DNA of 64,000 bases, taken from an uncultured Aquimarina sp. Its GTDB lineage: Bacteria > Bacteroidota > Bacteroidia > Flavobacteriales > Flavobacteriaceae. The position numbers were made by a program, and so were the translations under genes. Under the pieces are notes generated by a model. The model ran no database searches. It was not told the origin of the DNA and was given only the letters and a program-made list of their open reading frames with translations. Numbering within the stretch: position 1 is the stretch's first letter; each line of letters starts with the position of its first letter. The stretch is from contig NZ_CANLYD010000002.1 of the NCBI RefSeq assembly GCF_947495315.1, positions 186,001 to 250,000 on the forward strand, in the 5' to 3' direction. Positions 46,116-55,278 of the stretch are shown here, one piece after another.

Positions 46116-47267
46116 ATGAAGAAGTTTTTGTTATACCTTATTGAAAAAATATTGTTTAATTTTCTTTGTAGGCTTGTTCCTCAAAAGAAAGACTTATTAT
46201 TATTTGGATCTGGGTTTAAAAGATTTTCTGGAAATTCTAAGTTTTTGTTTGAACATTACTCTAATACAAATATAGAATATGAGTCTTACTGGATTTCTGA
46301 AGACAAAAATGAGGCCCGTCAAATAAGAGAAATGGGTTTCAAATGTTCCTACAAATGGAACTTAAAAACGGTATTTTTGGTTCTTAGGGCTAAGGTTATT
46401 ATTATTTCACATAACATAAAAGATGTTTTTCCATTCATAACGAGAAGAACTAGTGTTATAAATTTGTGGCATGGTACCCCAATTAAAACTATTGGTTTTG
46501 ATTCAAAAAAAGAAAGAGTTTGGATTGACAAGTATATTCAAGAAAAAAGAGTCTTACCTTATGAAAAATGGGATTATTTTATAACTGCATCTGAAAACCT
46601 TAATGATATTTTCAGTAAAGCGATGAAGTTAGAAGAATCCAAAATTAAAGGGTTAGGTTTACCAAGAACTCAAATTATTTATAATTATTTGAATGACAAA
46701 AAAAATCAAAACGAAATTGATAATAGGTTTGATGAGGTATATAAAGTAGATTCTAAGTTAAAAATTTTATATACACCTACGTTTAGAAATGATGAAACGA
46801 GTACTTTAAAAATAAAAGAAACTTTGTTGTATATCAATCAAAATATCAAAAAAGAGAACAATGCCGTACTTCTTTTCAAACCTCATCCTTTGGATAAAGA
46901 GATTTTTGACATGACATTTTTTAATACTCTTGAAAACATAATTGACGTTTCTAGCTACGATACTCAGGAACTCTTATGTGTTAGTGATGTTCTAATTACT
47001 GATTACTCATCTATCATGTTTGATTTTATGATAACAGATAAACCTATAATTTCTTATATTTTTGATTTAAATAACTATATTAATCAAAATGGAGATTTAT
47101 ACTTCTCTTTCGAACGATTAAAGACGAATATAGCAAAAAATAAAGAAGAACTCTTAGGCTTTATTCTAAATAAGAATGAGCTTAGAAATGAGTATGATCC
47201 TTATGAATTCAATATGATGAATAGTTGTGAGAGAATAGAGTCATTTATCAATGAATTAAATAATTAG
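46116..47267 (+). CDS. CDP-glycerol glycerophosphotransferase family protein (TagB/TagF-like)
   Basis: 383 residues from ATG 46116 (a TTG lies one codon earlier). Two hallmark motifs are visible: 'INLWHGTPIKTIG' near residue 116, holding the catalytic His, and 'VLITDYSSIMFDF' near residue 294. 'ILYTPTFRND' and 'LLFKPHPLD' also fit. TagB/TagF enzymes add glycerol phosphate from CDP-glycerol to a lipid-linked sugar or a growing polyglycerol phosphate. Together with the genes at 41018-43645 this points to a phosphoglycerol-decorated or phosphodiester-linked glycan. Ribitol-phosphate or sugar-phosphate transfer is possible in this family. Confidence 0.9.
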   Translation: MKKFLLYLIEKILFNFLCRLVPQKKDLLLFGSGFKRFSGNSKFLFEHYSNTNIEYESYWISEDKNEARQIREMGFKCSYKWNLKTVFLVLRAKVIIISHNIKDVFPFITRRTSVINLWHGTPIKTIGFDSKKERVWIDKYIQEKRVLPYEKWDYFITASENLNDIFSKAMKLEESKIKGLGLPRTQIIYNYLNDKKNQNEIDNRFDEVYKVDSKLKILYTPTFRNDETSTLKIKETLLYINQNIKKENNAVLLFKPHPLDKEIFDMTFFNTLENIIDVSSYDTQELLCVSDVLITDYSSIMFDFMITDKPIISYIFDLNNYINQNGDLYFSFERLKTNIAKNKEELLGFILNKNELRNEYDPYEFNMMNSCERIESFINELNN

Positions 47268-47271
47268 TGTT

Positions 47272-48465
47272 TTGAGAAAAATTAGAATTTTCAATATTCT
47301 GCATCCTGCAATTTTCTTTTTAACGGCTTACATTTTCTTTTTGTTGATCTTCCCATTTTTTCTATGTTATTACTTCCCATTTTTTGAAACATCAAATAAG
47401 ACAAGATTAATTTTAGTTTTTTACATATTAGTGTTTTTAATTTCAGCCCATATAGTATCACATTATTTGTTTGTAAAAAATTTTCCTAGACTAGTTGATA
47501 TTTTTCCAAATATAAGAATGGATTTGAAATACTGGAAAAGAGCGTTTTATGTATTTTTTATAGGAGGGATTTTTGTCTATCTATATATCTATTTTGTGAA
47601 GATAGGAACTATCCCAATGTTTATGGATGATCTTGAAAATTCTCGGGTAGAAGCTAAAAAAGGTATAGGGAAATATATTTTGATAGGTAATGCATTGATA
47701 AGTGTTAGTTTGGTTTATCGGTTTGCAATAGAAAAATTTGTATTAAATAAGATAAAGAAAAGGTCAGTTTTTTATTTGCTCATAGGCATGTTTTTTGTTA
47801 TGGGGATTGGATTTAGGGGCCCTGCAGCATATTTGTTAGTAGCTTGTTTCCTTGCATATTTGTTTTTTTCAAAAGGATATTTACTAAGACAAGGTGTCTC
47901 ATTTAAGTATGTCATATTTGGACTGTTTTTTATTATAATTCTTTCTATAATTGGTTACTATAGACATACAGGAAAGCTTTCCATTCACGCAATTGGCTCA
48001 ACCTCCTGGACAACGGCAGTAAATGTTGGTAATCTGGAAAAAATTATTTATAACACAGATAAAAGTGGGAGGTTTTATTACGGTGAAACTTTTATAAGTG
48101 ATATAGGTGCTGTATTAAGCATACATGAGAATGGATTTACGGGGAGTATCTTGAAAAAGAAATATAAATTAGATTTTCCAGGTGAAGGGATGACCATAAC
48201 ATCACCCGGAGAAGCATATTTAAATTTTGGTTGGTTTGGTGTGTTTGTTCATGCATTTTTATTAGGCACTATTGCTGGATTGTTTTATGAATTTGTAAGT
48301 AGAAGCGGAAAGTTAAGTTGGTTTATCTTACTTGGCCTATTAAGTTTAAATTTTTCACGATTGGCAGTAGGAGGAATTATGGGTCCGGGATTCTTTTTCT
48401 TACTTCCTCAATTAATCCTAAGCTCATTTTTTATTATAATTTCAAAATTAAGAATTAAGCTATGA
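47272..48465 (+). CDS. O-antigen polymerase-like membrane protein (Wzy candidate)
   Basis: 397 residues with at least ten hydrophobic segments and a long loop between the late helices, where 'GETFISDIGAVLSIHENGF' and 'SPGEAYLNFGWFGVFVHAFLLG' occur. The 'G..YLNFG..G' pattern before a final helix bundle is typical of O-antigen polymerase (OPS-Pol) proteins. The start is TTG at 47272. It is followed by a GT4 gene with a 4-base ATGA overlap. It would join repeat units in the periplasm. Confidence 0.75.
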   Translation: MRKIRIFNILHPAIFFLTAYIFFLLIFPFFLCYYFPFFETSNKTRLILVFYILVFLISAHIVSHYLFVKNFPRLVDIFPNIRMDLKYWKRAFYVFFIGGIFVYLYIYFVKIGTIPMFMDDLENSRVEAKKGIGKYILIGNALISVSLVYRFAIEKFVLNKIKKRSVFYLLIGMFFVMGIGFRGPAAYLLVACFLAYLFFSKGYLLRQGVSFKYVIFGLFFIIILSIIGYYRHTGKLSIHAIGSTSWTTAVNVGNLEKIIYNTDKSGRFYYGETFISDIGAVLSIHENGFTGSILKKKYKLDFPGEGMTITSPGEAYLNFGWFGVFVHAFLLGTIAGLFYEFVSRSGKLSWFILLGLLSLNFSRLAVGGIMGPGFFFLLPQLILSSFFIIISKLRIKL

Positions 48466-49565
48466 AAGTTTTATTTCAAACAAGAACTAATTTATATTCT
48501 GCACCTGGTGGAGATACAATTCAGATTGAAAAAACAAAAGAATATCTGGAAAAGCTGGGAGTCGAAATAGACATTTCTGTTTCATTAGAGCCAGATTTGA
48601 GTAATTATGATATAATTCATTTGTTTAATCTAATGGATCCCCAAGAGATATATACCCAATTGATGAATGCTAAAAAACAAAACAAGAAAGTTGTTTTGTC
48701 AACTATTTATGGATTATATACAGAATACGAAAGAAGGGCTAGGGGAGGTATAGCGCAATTTGTGGCAAATATAGTTTCGCCATATACGATTTATTATATA
48801 AAAACTTTTTTAAGACATTTTAAAGAAAAAAGACTTAATAAAGGAGTTTATTATATGTTGTTTCGAGGGTATTATAGTTTAGCGAAAAAAGTGGCTCATA
48901 ATATTGATGTTTTTTTACCAAACTCTTTTTCCGAAATGAAGAGAGTAGAAAAAGAGTATAAATTAAAAAACTATAAACATGTTGTAATTCCAAATGCAGT
49001 AGATAAAAAACTATTTGACTCTAGAAAGGTTGATATTTCTAAAGTGGATAAAGAATTACTGAAGTATAAAGACTGTATTCTTTCTGTGGGACGTATTGAA
49101 GGAAGGAAATCTACCTTAAATCTTATAAAATCAGTAGGAGATAAATATCCTTTAGTATTAATAGGAAATGAAACAAAAAACAACCCTTCTTTTATTAAGG
49201 AGGTTCATGAGGCAGCAGGTGATAATGTACATTTTTTAGGCCAGGTACCACATGATAAATTACCTATATTTTATAAGCTTGCAAAAGTTCATGCTTTAAT
49301 TAGTTGGATGGAAACTCCTGGGCTATCTTCATTAGAGTCTGGCGCTATGGGAACTAACATAGTAATAACAGCAAAAGGTGACACTAGAGATTATTTTGGA
49401 GATTATGGTTTTTACTGTGAACCAGATGATGTGAATTCAATAACTAAGGCAATCGACAAGGCCTATAATGCTCCATTTAATAAAGAACTACAAGATAAAA
49501 TACTATCAGATTATATTTGGGAAAAAACGGCATTAAAAACTTTAGAAGCTTATAAAATGGCGTGA
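48462..49565 (+). CDS. Glycosyltransferase family 4-type protein
   Basis: 367 residues with a GT-B architecture. The N-terminal 'APGGDTIQIEKTKEYLEKLGVEIDIS' and 'YDIIHLFNLMDP' form the acceptor side. The C-terminal half has 'VIPNAVDKKLF', 'ILSVGRIEGRKSTLNLIKSV', 'FLGQVPHDKLPIFYKLAKVHALIS' and 'ETPGLSSLESGAMGTNIVITAKGDTRDYFGDYGFYCEPDD', the GT4 nucleotide-sugar site with the E-x7-E region. Donor and acceptor are unknown. It is the last gene before the transposase remnant and the inverted polymerase gene. Confidence 0.85.
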   Translation: MKVLFQTRTNLYSAPGGDTIQIEKTKEYLEKLGVEIDISVSLEPDLSNYDIIHLFNLMDPQEIYTQLMNAKKQNKKVVLSTIYGLYTEYERRARGGIAQFVANIVSPYTIYYIKTFLRHFKEKRLNKGVYYMLFRGYYSLAKKVAHNIDVFLPNSFSEMKRVEKEYKLKNYKHVVIPNAVDKKLFDSRKVDISKVDKELLKYKDCILSVGRIEGRKSTLNLIKSVGDKYPLVLIGNETKNNPSFIKEVHEAAGDNVHFLGQVPHDKLPIFYKLAKVHALISWMETPGLSSLESGAMGTNIVITAKGDTRDYFGDYGFYCEPDDVNSITKAIDKAYNAPFNKELQDKILSDYIWEKTALKTLEAYKMA

Positions 49566-49719
49566 TTCGATCTACTAACCTTGAGCACTTTGTTGAGCAT
49601 TCTCTTTTTGTTATGATAAGATTTTCTTTAGAAAATCAATCTCCGCATTTTGATTGGTCAATAGTTTTAAAAGACATTTTTTCCCTATTTGTGAATTTAA
49701 CTAGCTAATACTTATGAAG

Positions 49720-50230
49720 ATTATATTGTAGATTTGTTTTGACTTTTATCTTTGCGTTGCATGACTCTGCAGATTCATTTGTTCTTCTATTTATAAAGTA
49801 ATTTAATATAGATTTATAATTTAGAGTTATTGTGTTTGTGATAGTATTAAAAGTTTTAAATCCAGTTTGCTCTCCATCTCACGAAGTTATATGTTTTTTG
49901 ATTTTGCGTCCAGTTATTTATATTACTTATAGCTAAGAGTTTTTCTAGTATCCCCATTGTCAAATGTTTCTGGTCGACATTCTATTTGTTTAGTTTTAGT
50001 TAGTTTGATTTGTTCGTTCTTCTGATTAATAGCTTCTTCCCATTGGTGTTTGATCCTGCTGTCTTGCAATGCTTCTAAAGCAAGTTTTTGTACGTGGAAA
50101 CGGGCTTTAGGAAAACATTTCTTAGAAACGATCTTCATATAGTTAGCCCATATCTGGGGGTGATCTCTTTTATTTTATCCCTAAGTGATTTTGGAATTTT
50201 AAATAGCTGTCTTAAAAATTGAGAGTATAA
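49720..50230 (-). pseudogene. Decayed ISL3-like transposase
   Basis: On the minus strand, fragments in order match one DDE transposase: 'SLRDKIKEIT' (about 50190), 'KKCFPKARFHVQKLALEALQ' (about 50110-50050), 'NWTQNQKTYNF' (about 49915-49885), and 'NYKSILNYFINRRTNESAES' with 'NAKIK' (about 49820-49745). They lie in different frames with stops between them, and a few residues expected between 'FPKA' and 'RFHVQK' are missing. So it carries frameshifts and deletions and cannot make transposase. The ISL3 assignment is from pattern memory. The rest of the 825-base gap (49566-49719, 50231-50390) has no intact gene; a minus-strand 'LTNQNAEIDFLKKIL' stretch near 49630-49670 may be another scrap. Confidence 0.8.
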
Positions 50231-50390
50231 CATTAATAATAATTAAAAATACTGTAAACATTTGTTATACATAAAAAAGATTACTTTTTAAATCCGTATA
50301 AAGCTCTAAAAAAGTTTGTTGTAAGTTGCATACAAGTAAAAAGTTAAAAGCAAAATTACAAAAAAACATTTCAAAAAACGCAAGAGTTGT

Positions 50391-51554
50391 CTATTGTCCA
50401 ATTTTTCTATTTAGTAAGAACGGAGTGAAAAGAGCAAAGAAAATAATTCCCCACTGTCTATTCAAAAATGATTCGGTAAGACCAAATATAAAAATAACAA
50501 TAAAATATGAAATAGTAAGATAATCTCTATGTGTTATACCGACATAAAGAACATAAAAATATATTAAAAGTAGTATTCCTAAGCCAACAAACCCAAGATC
50601 CATAGTAGTTTGTAGAAACAGATTGTGTGAGTTGTATTTTTCCAAATAAGGAACAGAGTTTTCTCCTGCTATATCTTTATAGCAATCTCTGAGTAAACTC
50701 CTTGAGTTATTAATCCCATGACCCCAAAAACCAGTATTTTTAATATTTTCTATACTGCATTTCCATGAAAGAATTCTACTGTTTATACCATTATTATAAT
50801 CTGTAATATTGAGATAATCTGTATTTACTATTTCTTCGAATTTAGTTTTAACAATTGGCCTATTTAAAATCCATACAGTAGAAATAGTAAAAAATGCAAG
50901 AAACAGTGTAATGAGCTTCCAGTTTTTATGTTTTACTAAATAGGTTAGAGCAAATAGTAGAGTAATTAATATAGAAATAATTATACTAGCTCTGTTGAAG
51001 AAAACAGCTAGCGAAAAAAACAAGATAAGTATAAAAGCCCAATGTTTTAAATTAATTATATTTGCTTCTAGTATATTTGTATATAAAATGCACAAAGAAA
51101 AGCATATAAAAATGCTTAAATAATTAGACTGGATCTGCATGATTTCTGTTGGATTGTGATAAAAAAAAATATATCCTTTACTAATATAATAGGTATATAT
51201 AATACAAGTTAGACAATAAATAATGATCGTATAAAGGAAAACATTTAATGCTTTTTTGTCGAATTTAACATAAAGTAAAGCGAACGGGACAATGATTAAC
51301 GGAATAAGCTTCGTAAAGGATTTAATACTATTATTTTGATTAATAAATATCAAATTTAAAACGATCAGACCGGAATACATAATAAACAAAACAAAAGAAC
51401 TGCTGCGAAAAGAGTAAACTTTTCTAGGATTAACTAACAAATTCATTGCTAAAAAAATAACTATAGCATAAGTATTTATATTAAATAATCGAGCAAGAGG
51501 AATCGTTATTAACAACAATAAAAGAGTTATATACTTGTATCGTTCTATAGGCAT
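50391..51554 (-). CDS. O-antigen ligase/polymerase family membrane protein (minus strand)
   Basis: 387 residues, about ten membrane helices, and a large periplasmic loop near residues 245-320 that contains 'WKCSIENIKNTGFWGHGINNSR' and 'YNSHNLFLQTTMDLGFVGLGIL'. That 'HN.fLq...d.G..G' signature is the Wzy_C/WaaL ligase-polymerase core. It is the only gene of the sugar locus on the minus strand, is very AT-rich and lies beside the transposase remnant, so it may have been inserted or inverted. It could be the ligase that attaches finished glycan, or an alternative polymerase. Its start is divergent from the oxygenase gene at 51598 (43-base gap). Confidence 0.82.
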   Translation of the reverse strand: MPIERYKYITLLLLLITIPLARLFNINTYAIVIFLAMNLLVNPRKVYSFRSSSFVLFIMYSGLIVLNLIFINQNNSIKSFTKLIPLIIVPFALLYVKFDKKALNVFLYTIIIYCLTCIIYTYYISKGYIFFYHNPTEIMQIQSNYLSIFICFSLCILYTNILEANIINLKHWAFILILFFSLAVFFNRASIIISILITLLFALTYLVKHKNWKLITLFLAFFTISTVWILNRPIVKTKFEEIVNTDYLNITDYNNGINSRILSWKCSIENIKNTGFWGHGINNSRSLLRDCYKDIAGENSVPYLEKYNSHNLFLQTTMDLGFVGLGILLLIYFYVLYVGITHRDYLTISYFIVIFIFGLTESFLNRQWGIIFFALFTPFLLNRKIGQ

Positions 51555-51597
51555 AGATTAGTTTTAGGGACGAAAATAAAAAAATATTGATAAGAAG

Positions 51598-52374
51598 ATG
51601 ATAAATTTTGATTTTTTAGAAAAAAATAAAGAAGAGTTAAGATTAAAGTACTTGACAAACCAACCTTTTTCTCACTTAATAATTGATGATTTTTGTGATG
51701 AGAATAAATTAAAAGAATTGAGAAATCAAATTCCTGAACTTGAAAATAAAAGCAGGGATTATATGTTCGCAAATAATAAATTTGAAAAATCTAATTATAA
51801 AGAATTAGGGCCTTTATTTAATGAAATTTATGAAGATTTTAAATCAGAGAGATTTAATGAATTCTTATCTTTTATTTCTGCTAAAAAAGTTTTTGTGGAT
51901 CCCAAAAATCATGGAGGAGGGTTACATCAAGGAAAGAAAAATAGCTTTCTTGACATGCATTTGGATTTTAATTATCATCCTCTGGACAAAAATCTTTATC
52001 GACAAATGAACTTATTGCTATATTTAAATAAAGATTGGAAAGAAGAATATGGAGGAGAATTAAAAATCGAAGATTTAAGAACAAATAAGCAAGCAGAGCT
52101 AGGAGTTCCTTTTAATAGATTAATAATACAGGAATGTGGGCCTTATACGTTACATGGGTATGATATGACATCTTTCCCAGATGGCAATTACAGGACATCG
52201 ATAGCAACCTATGCCTATACCAAACATAATCAATTAATGGAGAAACCCAGAACTACAGATTGGTTCCCTGATAAAGAAGCATCTGCAATAAAACAATTTG
52301 CTGCAAAACATTATAATAAGGCTGTACAAATAAAAAATAAGTTGTTTGGTAGTGGAACCGCTAAAAATGTGTAA
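51598..52374 (+). CDS. 2OG-Fe(II) oxygenase (prolyl-4-hydroxylase-like fold)
   Basis: 258 residues. The iron site HxD is visible at His121-Leu-Asp123 ('FLDMHLDFNYHP'), the distal His186 in 'YTLHGYDM', and Arg199 in 'GNYRTSIATYAY' is the expected 2-oxoglutarate anchor. 'QMNLLLYLNKDWKEEYGGELKIED' is characteristic of the 2OG-FeII_Oxy_3 family. Such enzymes hydroxylate proteins or small molecules; homologues occur in polysaccharide loci with unproven substrates. It begins a plus-strand run; the GT gene starts two bases after its stop. Confidence 0.88.
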   Translation: MINFDFLEKNKEELRLKYLTNQPFSHLIIDDFCDENKLKELRNQIPELENKSRDYMFANNKFEKSNYKELGPLFNEIYEDFKSERFNEFLSFISAKKVFVDPKNHGGGLHQGKKNSFLDMHLDFNYHPLDKNLYRQMNLLLYLNKDWKEEYGGELKIEDLRTNKQAELGVPFNRLIIQECGPYTLHGYDMTSFPDGNYRTSIATYAYTKHNQLMEKPRTTDWFPDKEASAIKQFAAKHYNKAVQIKNKLFGSGTAKNV

Positions 52375-52376
52375 AA

Positions 52377-53468
52377 TTGAAAATAGCAATATTAGGAACA
52401 CGTGGAGTTCCAAATAATCATGGAGGTTTTGAACAGTTTGCGGAATTTTTTTCTAAATACTTAGCGGATAAAGGACATGAGGTATATGTATATAACTCCA
52501 ATGATCATCCTTATCAGGAAAAAACTTGGGAAGGAGTTCAAATAGTTCATAAGTATGACCCAGAACACAAAATAGGTACTGCAGGTCAGTTCATTTATGA
52601 TTTAAACTGTATTCTACATTGTAGAAAAGAAAAGTTTGATATTATTCTACAGTTAGGCTATACAAGTAGCTCCATTTGGAGTTTTCTTTTTCCAAAGAAT
52701 GCAATTATTGTGACTAACATGGACGGTTTGGAATGGAAAAGATCTAAATATAGCAAACTTGTACGAACTTTTCTGAAACATGCGGAACGATGGGGAGCAA
52801 AATATAGTGATTATCTAATCGCAGACTCTAAAGGAATACAAAAACATCTGCTGTCAACATATAATAAAGTATCAGAGTATATAGCTTACGGTGCTACTAC
52901 TTTTGATACACCAAACGAGGAGTTGTTAAAAACTTATAATGTTACAAATAGTAACTATTCAATGCTAATTGCAAGGATGGAGCCTGAAAACAATATTGAA
53001 ACAATACTAGATGGTTTTCATGAATCTAACAAAGAATATCCTTTTTTGGTTATTGGTAAACTAAATAAATTTGGAACATATCTGAAAGAAAAGTTTAAAA
53101 ATGATAAAAGAGTACGTTTTATAGGAGCTATTTATGACCTTAGTCATTTGAATAATTTAAGGTATTTTTCAAGGTATTATTTCCACGGACATTCTGTAGG
53201 TGGAACTAATCCTTCCCTATTGGAGGCAATGGCTTCAAATAGTCTGATAATAGCAAATGACAATGAATTTAACAGAAGTATATTAGAAACCTCAGCAGAA
53301 TATTTTGTAAACCATGAAGATGTAAAAAATATTTTGAACGAGGATGTATTGTTCAAGAATAAGTCTAAATTTTCTAAAGAGAACTATATCAAAATAGAAA
53401 ACCTTTATAGTTGGGATATAATCAACAAAAAATATGAAGATTATTTAAATGAGATTAATAGGAAGTAG
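52377..53468 (+). CDS. Glycosyltransferase with DUF1972 N-terminal domain (rhamnosyltransferase-like)
   Basis: 363 residues starting at TTG 52377. 'KIAILGTRGVPNNHGGFEQFAEFFSKYLADKGHEV' is the DUF1972 signature that opens a family including rhamnosyltransferases of streptococcal capsule and rhamnan loci (from family knowledge). The C-terminal GT4 half has 'YSMLIARMEPENNIETILDGF' and 'HGHSVGGTNPSLLEAMASNSLIIANDNEFNRSIL'. Since the locus makes dTDP-L-rhamnose, a rhamnose donor is a reasonable but unproven inference. Confidence 0.88.
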   Translation: MKIAILGTRGVPNNHGGFEQFAEFFSKYLADKGHEVYVYNSNDHPYQEKTWEGVQIVHKYDPEHKIGTAGQFIYDLNCILHCRKEKFDIILQLGYTSSSIWSFLFPKNAIIVTNMDGLEWKRSKYSKLVRTFLKHAERWGAKYSDYLIADSKGIQKHLLSTYNKVSEYIAYGATTFDTPNEELLKTYNVTNSNYSMLIARMEPENNIETILDGFHESNKEYPFLVIGKLNKFGTYLKEKFKNDKRVRFIGAIYDLSHLNNLRYFSRYYFHGHSVGGTNPSLLEAMASNSLIIANDNEFNRSILETSAEYFVNHEDVKNILNEDVLFKNKSKFSKENYIKIENLYSWDIINKKYEDYLNEINRK

Positions 53469-53542
53469 AGTATTTGAAAGTATGAATCTACCGCTTTAGA
53501 AAACCTTGAAATCATAAAATAAGAAAGATATTCCAAGATTAT

Positions 53543-53677
53543 ATGGCTGACAAAAGTTACCAAACCGTTCAAAATTTTGTAAACGAAGAATTCATAAAAA
53601 ATAAAGTTTCTTCAGTTATTCAAATTAATTTATCTGTAAGTTTATTAGAAGAAACTTTTTTATCATATTACAAATGA
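53543..53677 (+). CDS. Small hypothetical ORF (44 residues)
   Basis: From ATG 53543 (MADKSYQTVQNFVNEEFIKN) to TGA 53675-53677, which overlaps the ATG of the sugar transferase as ATGA. The overlap is the typical coupling seen elsewhere in this locus. I do not recognise the protein; it has no membrane helix. It could be a short real gene, a remnant of a longer one, or chance. Confidence 0.3.
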   Translation: MADKSYQTVQNFVNEEFIKNKVSSVIQINLSVSLLEETFLSYYK

Positions 53678-55020
53678 AATCAAGAGAAAGAGGCTATTCA
53701 ATTTTTATAAAACCAATATTTTTATTGGTGGACTTGGTTTTATTGGTTCTCTTAATTTTATTATTAGAGGTTTTGTCAAAACCGGTATGGTTATTTCCTA
53801 TATATATATCAATTAGTTGGTTGATTTTATCCTTTTCGACAAATTTTTATGATACAAAACGATTTGAGAAAGTAACTCAGACTTTAACATCTGTTATTCG
53901 TCAGTTTTTACTTTTTGCGTTAGTGTTATATGCTTTCATTGGTTTTTTTAAACAACCAGACATTAGTAGATTAGCATTGGCAAAATATCTTTCTTTTTCT
54001 TTTCTTTTAATAACTTTTTTTAAGTATTTGCTTCTATTTCTATTAAATAAGTATAGAAAGAATTTTGGAGGTAATTTTAGAAATGTTGTTGTAATTGGAG
54101 ATAACAAAAAAACGAATCAATTAATTGAAACTTTTAAGGAGAGGAGCGACTTTGGTTACAAATTTCAAAATAAGTTTTGTGTCAGAGAAGAGAATTTTAA
54201 TTTACAAAGTTGTTTTGATTATATAAATAATAATAATATTGATGAAATATATTGTTCTGTTGCAGAAGTTACAAACAAACAGTTGAGAGAAATTGTAAAT
54301 TTTACTGATAATAATTTAAAGGTGCTTAAGTTTATTCCTGACAATAAAGATATTTTTACGAAGAAGTTAGTTTTTAATTATTATGGGTACGTTCCAGTTT
54401 TATCTTTTAGAGAGATACCATTAGATGATCCAATAAATAAGTTTTTGAAGAGGAGTTTTGATATTATATTAGCATTAGCTGTAATGATTTTTATTCTTTC
54501 TTGGTTAACACCATTACTGTTCTTTTTAATGCAACTAGAATCTAAAGGTCCGGTATTCTTTATGCAAAGAAGAAACGGTATAGATTATGGCGAATTTTAT
54601 TGCTATAAATATAGGTCAATGATAGCTAATACTACTGGTAATCAGACGATCAAAGGGGATGATAGGGTTACAAAGATTGGAAAATTTATAAGAAAGACAA
54701 GTATAGATGAGTTGCCGCAATTTATAAATGTACTAAAAGGTGATATGTCCGTAGTTGGACCAAGACCCCATATGGTAAAGCATAACGAGGATTTTGCCCG
54801 TAAGGTAGATAAATTCATGGTTCGTCATTTTGTGAAACCTGGGATATCTGGTCTAGCTCAGGTTAGTGGCTTTAGAGGCGAAATTGAAACAGACAAAGAC
54901 ATTGTAAATCGAGTAAAATATGATATTTTTTATATAGAAAATTGGTCTCTTCTTTTAGACATTAAAATCATGTTTTTAACAATACTGAATGCTATAAAAG
55001 GTGAAGAAAAAGCATATTAA
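53674..55020 (+). CDS. Polyprenyl-phosphate sugar-1-phosphate transferase (WcaJ-type initiating enzyme)
   Basis: 448 residues. Four to five N-terminal membrane helices, a soluble CoA-binding-like domain at about 125-230 ('NVVVIGDNKKTNQLIETFK'), one further helix at about 265-290, then the catalytic bacterial sugar transferase domain: 'KRSFDIILAL', 'GPVFFMQRRNGIDYGEFYCYKYRSM', 'KFIRKTSIDELPQFINVLKGDMSVVGPRPH' and 'KPGISGLAQVSGFRGE'. By family it starts each repeat unit by moving a sugar-1-phosphate from a UDP-sugar to undecaprenyl phosphate at the inner membrane. The sugar (often glucose or galactose) cannot be told. This is the only initiating enzyme in the window. Confidence 0.94.
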   Translation: MKSRERGYSIFIKPIFLLVDLVLLVLLILLLEVLSKPVWLFPIYISISWLILSFSTNFYDTKRFEKVTQTLTSVIRQFLLFALVLYAFIGFFKQPDISRLALAKYLSFSFLLITFFKYLLLFLLNKYRKNFGGNFRNVVVIGDNKKTNQLIETFKERSDFGYKFQNKFCVREENFNLQSCFDYINNNNIDEIYCSVAEVTNKQLREIVNFTDNNLKVLKFIPDNKDIFTKKLVFNYYGYVPVLSFREIPLDDPINKFLKRSFDIILALAVMIFILSWLTPLLFFLMQLESKGPVFFMQRRNGIDYGEFYCYKYRSMIANTTGNQTIKGDDRVTKIGKFIRKTSIDELPQFINVLKGDMSVVGPRPHMVKHNEDFARKVDKFMVRHFVKPGISGLAQVSGFRGEIETDKDIVNRVKYDIFYIENWSLLLDIKIMFLTILNAIKGEEKAY

Positions 55021-55172
55021 TTACTTATTTGATTTTCTTATAAAGCAAATTTCATATACTATTTTCAATATGTTTTTCCCATAATAATAAAAGTAACCAA
55101 GCTATTGGCTTCTATAACCACAAACTACATTAGTAAATATTCATTTAAAAGAGATCTATAAGATATTTTAAG

Positions 55173-55180
55173 TATTTTTG
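55173..55180 (+). promoter_or_regulatory. Possible Bacteroidota -7 element (TATTTTTG) before neuB-like gene
   Basis: Exact TAnnTTTG in the 258-base gap after the sugar transferase, 98 bases before the neuB-like start; no -33 TTTG is seen. It may start a separate transcript for the nonulosonate genes. Confidence 0.35.
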
Positions 55181-55278
55181 CCCTCTTTATCTAATAGCAA
55201 TTTTCTATATTGTTTTAAACATAGAATATAGAGAATACAAATAATTATTGGCCTATTAGAATAAATAGGTTAAATACG

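Noticed and set aside
50326..50523. 65-residue plus-strand ORF
   Set aside because: It overlaps the 3' end of the minus-strand polymerase gene and is a basic low-complexity translation with no recognisable domain.
51545..51772. 75-residue minus-strand ORF
   Set aside because: It lies opposite the conserved start of the 2OG oxygenase and has no family features.
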